NCBI GenBank assembly: GCA_023412715.1
Contig: JAEZCC010000042.1
Span: 1 to 64,000 of the forward strand
Length of the DNA: 64,000 nucleotides
DNA from: Bacillota bacterium
Lineage (GTDB): Bacteria; Bacillota; Clostridia; Oscillospirales; Acutalibacteraceae
Reading direction: 5' to 3'
Shown here: one piece after another, positions 61,856 to 64,000 of the stretch
How positions within the stretch are numbered: position 1 is the stretch's first letter
Layout of the letters: each line of letters starts with the position of its first letter
The notes under the pieces: model-generated
Database searches by the model: none
What the model was told of the DNA's origin: nothing
The model's input: only the letters and a program-made list of their open reading frames with translations
Made by a program: the position numbers and the translations under genes

Positions 61856-62698
61856 ATGGAACAGACAAAACGCAGACGCAGGCCGGGCCGGGTCGTCAAG
61901 CTGACGGTCCTGTTTTTGATTGCCGTCATTCAGATTTTCCCCCTGTTCTGGCTGCTTGAATTCTCTCTGAAAGACAACAACGAAATCTACAGCAGCAACG
62001 TTCTGGGCCTGCCGCACGTCTGGCGGTGGGAGAATTACTCGAGCGCCCTGCTGACGGGCGGCCTGCTGCAGTATTTCTTCAACAGCGTCTTTTACACCGC
62101 CGTGACCATCGTGCTGGCGGGCGTGCTCAGCACCATGGCCGCGTATGCGATTTCGCGCCTCAGCTGGAAGGGCAGCACGGGCACCTACACCCTGTTCACG
62201 CTCGGCATCATGATTCCGCTGCAGGCGGTGCTGCTGCCGCTTTTCCTGGTGCTCGGGAGGATGAAGCTGCTGAACACCTACTGGGCGCTGCTCATCCCCT
62301 ACACCGCGTTCGCCATCCCGATGAGCATCATCATTCTGTGCGGCTTTTTCGGCTCGATCCCGCGCGACATTGAAGAGGCGGCGTTCCTGGACGGGTGCAG
62401 CATCTACGGCGTGTTTTTCCGCATCATCCTGCCGATGATCCGCTCGGCCATCGCGACGGTTTCCATCTTCACCTTCCTCGGCACCTGGAACGAGCTGATG
62501 TTTGCGAACACGTTCGTCAACAGCTCGGCGTTCCGCACGCTTCCGGTCGGCATCTTCTCCTTCGCGGGGGAATTCCAGACGAACTGGGGCGCCATCGGCG
62601 CCGGCATGGTTGTCGCGACGATTCCGACCATCCTGATTTACTGCTTCCTGAGCGATCAGATCCAGTCGAGCGTCATCGCAGGCTCCGTCAAAGGCTGA
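61856..62698 (+). CDS. Sugar ABC transporter permease, MalG/UgpE type
   Basis: A 280-aa membrane protein. A basic N terminus (KRRRRPGR) precedes helix 1 (LTVLFLIAVIQIFPLFWLLEFSL). The EAA loop is EEAAFLDGCSIYGVFFRIILPMI and the end is IAGSVKG. AGGGGGGA lies 8 bases before the ATG. It is a close paralogue of the permease at 35588, and again no ATPase gene follows. Confidence 0.93.
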   Translation: MEQTKRRRRPGRVVKLTVLFLIAVIQIFPLFWLLEFSLKDNNEIYSSNVLGLPHVWRWENYSSALLTGGLLQYFFNSVFYTAVTIVLAGVLSTMAAYAISRLSWKGSTGTYTLFTLGIMIPLQAVLLPLFLVLGRMKLLNTYWALLIPYTAFAIPMSIIILCGFFGSIPRDIEEAAFLDGCSIYGVFFRIILPMIRSAIATVSIFTFLGTWNELMFANTFVNSSAFRTLPVGIFSFAGEFQTNWGAIGAGMVVATIPTILIYCFLSDQIQSSVIAGSVKG

Positions 62699-62712
62699 CT
62701 CTGCCTTGCAGA

Positions 62713-62750
62713 GGGAGGCCCCGCCGTTATTCGCGCGGAGCCTCCCTTCT
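62713..62750 (+). terminator. Probable terminator of the 59-62.7 kb transporter operon
   Basis: GGGAGGC (62713-62719) pairs with GCCTCCC (62740-62746) around a CGC/GCG inner stem, followed by TTCTT. Confidence 0.6.
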
Positions 62751-62773
62751 TCGCGCGGAAGGGAAAAAAGCTG

Positions 62774-62801
62774 TTGCAATTTCATGGTTTTATGTTACAA
62801 T
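62774..62801 (+). promoter_or_regulatory. Probable sigma-A promoter of the ferredoxin gene
   Basis: TTGCAA, a 16-bp spacer, and TACAAT, leaving about 29 nt before the ATG. Confidence 0.6.
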
Positions 62802-62836
62802 GTGCTTAGATTATATGAGATGGAGGTGTGTTCTGA

Positions 62837-63007
62837 ATGGCGTATGTTATCAGTGATGATTGCATTTCCTGCGGTGCCTGCGCGGGTGAGTGCCCGGTAG
62901 GCGCGATTTCCGAAGGTGACGGGAAATTTGAGATTGACCCTGAAAAATGCACGGAGTGCGGCTCCTGCGCGAGTGTTTGCCCGGTGGGCGCACCGAAGCC
63001 GGAATAA
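62837..63007 (+). CDS. 2[4Fe-4S] clostridial-type ferredoxin
   Basis: A 56-aa electron carrier. The two cluster motifs are C9-x2-C12-x2-C15-x3-C19-P and C38-x2-C41-x2-C44-x3-C48-P, starting from MAYVISDDCISCGAC. This is the normal length for clostridial ferredoxins. GGAGGTG lies about 10 bases upstream. It has its own promoter and is a plausible electron acceptor for the PFOR at 23-26.6 kb. Confidence 0.96.
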   Translation: MAYVISDDCISCGACAGECPVGAISEGDGKFEIDPEKCTECGSCASVCPVGAPKPE

Positions 63008-63078
63008 ATTTCTGCAGGAATTGCCTTGGGAAGGGCGGAGCGCGGGGCGCCCCGCTTTTTTCTTTGCGGAGGGAACGG

Positions 63079-63849
63079 ATGACACAGGCGGATGACGCCG
63101 GCGCGCTTCGCGGCGGGGAGAGGCTGGAGCCTCTGGCCCGCGGCGTCTCGGTGATCGTCGGCAACGGGCATACTTTCAATACCGACACGGTGCTGCTGGC
63201 CGCCTTTTCCATGCCGGGGGAAGGCGAGGTCTGCGCGGATTTCGGCACGGGGTGCGGCGCCATCCCGCTGATCTGGTGCGCGCGGGCGAAGCCGCGCTTC
63301 GTCTATGCCGTGGAGCTGCAGCCGGCGGCCTGCTCCATGGCCGGGCGTTCGGCGGCGCGCAGCGGCATGGCGGACCGCATCGGCGTGGTCGGGTGCGACA
63401 TCCGCAGGCTGCGGGAGGAGCGGGCGCTGCCTGCGGGCGGCCTCGACCGCATCGCCTGCAACCCGCCCTACAAGCCGGCGGGCACGGGGATTGAAAGCGC
63501 GGACGAGAGCGGCAGGATTGCCCGGCACGAAACCGCGTGCACGTTCGCGGAGACCGCCGCGGCCGCGTCGTGTTTTCTGCGCTGGGGCGGCCGCTTTTTC
63601 TGCTGCATGCGGCCCGAGCGCCTGTGCGGCACGCTGCTCGACCTGCGGCGGGCCGGGCTTGAGCCGAAGCGGATCCGCTTTGTGCAGCAGCGCGCGCAGT
63701 CGGCGCCGTTTCTGTTCCTGCTGCAGGCCGCCCGCGGCGGCAGGCCGGGCATGCGGGTCGAGCCGGTCCTGCTTGTGGAAAACGGGCGGGACGGGCTTTC
63801 GGAAGAAATGCTCGCCGTTTACGGCGATTATAAGGAGGGGCATACATGA
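63079..63849 (+). CDS. TrmN6/YabB-like tRNA (adenine-N6) methyltransferase
   Basis: A 256-aa SAM-dependent methyltransferase. GNGHTFNTDTVLLAAF is the typical N-terminal block, then SAM-binding ADFGTGCGAIPL (about residues 55-66) and the catalytic NPPYKP (about 132-137). In Firmicutes this gene commonly lies between ricT/yabA and rsmI. Related enzymes modify A37 of tRNA-Val, but exact specificity is unproved. GGAGGG precedes the ATG, and the stop overlaps rsmI as ATGA. Confidence 0.88.
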   Translation: MTQADDAGALRGGERLEPLARGVSVIVGNGHTFNTDTVLLAAFSMPGEGEVCADFGTGCGAIPLIWCARAKPRFVYAVELQPAACSMAGRSAARSGMADRIGVVGCDIRRLREERALPAGGLDRIACNPPYKPAGTGIESADESGRIARHETACTFAETAAAASCFLRWGGRFFCCMRPERLCGTLLDLRRAGLEPKRIRFVQQRAQSAPFLFLLQAARGGRPGMRVEPVLLVENGRDGLSEEMLAVYGDYKEGHT

Positions 63850-64000
63850 GCGGAAGGCTGATTGTGGTCGGCACGCCGATCGGCAACCTGTCGGACTTTT
63901 CGCCCCGTGCGGCCGAGGCGCTGGCTTCTGCCGATTTCATCGCCGCGGAAGACACGCGCGTGACCCGCAAGCTGCTGACGCATTTCAACATCCACAAGCC
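63846..64000 (+). CDS. rsmI: 16S rRNA 2'-O-ribose methyltransferase RsmI, 5' part
   Basis: The first 51 codons only; the gene runs off the window. MSGRLIVVGTPIGNLSDFSPRAAEAL and AAEDTRVTRKLLTHF are the characteristic RsmI start, an enzyme that 2'-O-methylates C1402 of 16S rRNA. It overlaps the preceding stop (ATGA), giving translational coupling. Confidence 0.95.
   Translation, partial: MSGRLIVVGTPIGNLSDFSPRAAEALASADFIAAEDTRVTRKLLTHFNIHK

Noticed and set aside
1..64000. CRISPR array, prophage, insertion sequence or rRNA operon
   Set aside because: No regularly spaced repeats, transposase, integrase, phage structural genes or rRNA sequence were seen on either strand.

Overview
This 64 kb window looks like chromosome of a GC-rich, anaerobic, low-GC-lineage (Clostridia, probably Oscillospirales/Ruminococcaceae-like) bacterium. 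The reasons are: a full-length pyruvate:ferredoxin oxidoreductase and a small 2[4Fe-4S] ferredoxin; strong AGGAGG-type ribosome sites with frequent TTG/GTG starts; the Firmicute gene order darA-holB-ricT-(...)-trmN6-like-rsmI; LCP, YfhO and HtrA surface proteins; and sugar ABC transporters that lack their own ATPase. There is no sign of a phage, insertion sequence, CRISPR array or rRNA operon. One tRNA (Arg, anticodon CCT) is present.

Layout. 0-7.7 kb: two efflux modules on the minus strand. The first is a MarR regulator with an MFS transporter and matching inverted repeats in front of both genes. The second is a TetR regulator, an MMPL/RND exporter and a large secreted helical protein, with two TGAC-N5-GTCA sites in the tetR promoter. 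7.9-17.4 kb: an RpiR-led operon with an LsrB/RhaS-type ABC importer, a metallo-beta-lactamase-fold lactonase, a DUF1537 four-carbon acid sugar kinase and PdxA2. I read this as uptake and catabolism of a four-carbon acid sugar or its lactone to DHAP. 17.5-20.9 kb: an osmolyte (or ergothioneine-like) ABC transporter under a BusR-like GntR-RCK_C repressor, with a bipartite operator. 21-28.3 kb: tRNA-Arg, a CorC/HlyC-type protein, PFOR and HtrA.

28.4-37.4 kb: a glycan-use locus with a FucI-like isomerase, a DUF4867 protein, a GH3 glycosidase, a binding protein plus two permeases, and an AraC regulator. 37.5-41.7 kb: a housekeeping run of nifS-like, thiI, cinA and an unknown 165-aa protein. 42-48 kb: PH-domain protein, GT2 plus YfhO (a CsbB/YfhO-like envelope glycosylation pair), YfbR-like nucleotidase and LCP ligase. 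48.1-51.6 kb: PLP decarboxylase, the c-di-AMP receptor darA, holB and ricT. 51.6-52.3 kb: a gene desert with three decayed copies of a short module. 52.3-62.7 kb: a second glycan locus with a cupin, a GH94-type phosphorylase, a LacI regulator, a YesM/YesN two-component system and a binding protein with two permeases. 62.8-64 kb: ferredoxin, a TrmN6-like methyltransferase and the start of rsmI.

The points most worth a second look are: a LacI regulator whose only full-length start appears to be AUA; the lactonase-kinase-PdxA2 transport operon; the BusR-type operator coupled to an OpuC/EgtU-type permease fusion; the three degenerate repeats at 51.6-52.2 kb; and strong stem-loops directly after all three binding-protein genes. 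All family assignments are by reading the protein sequence; no search was run.
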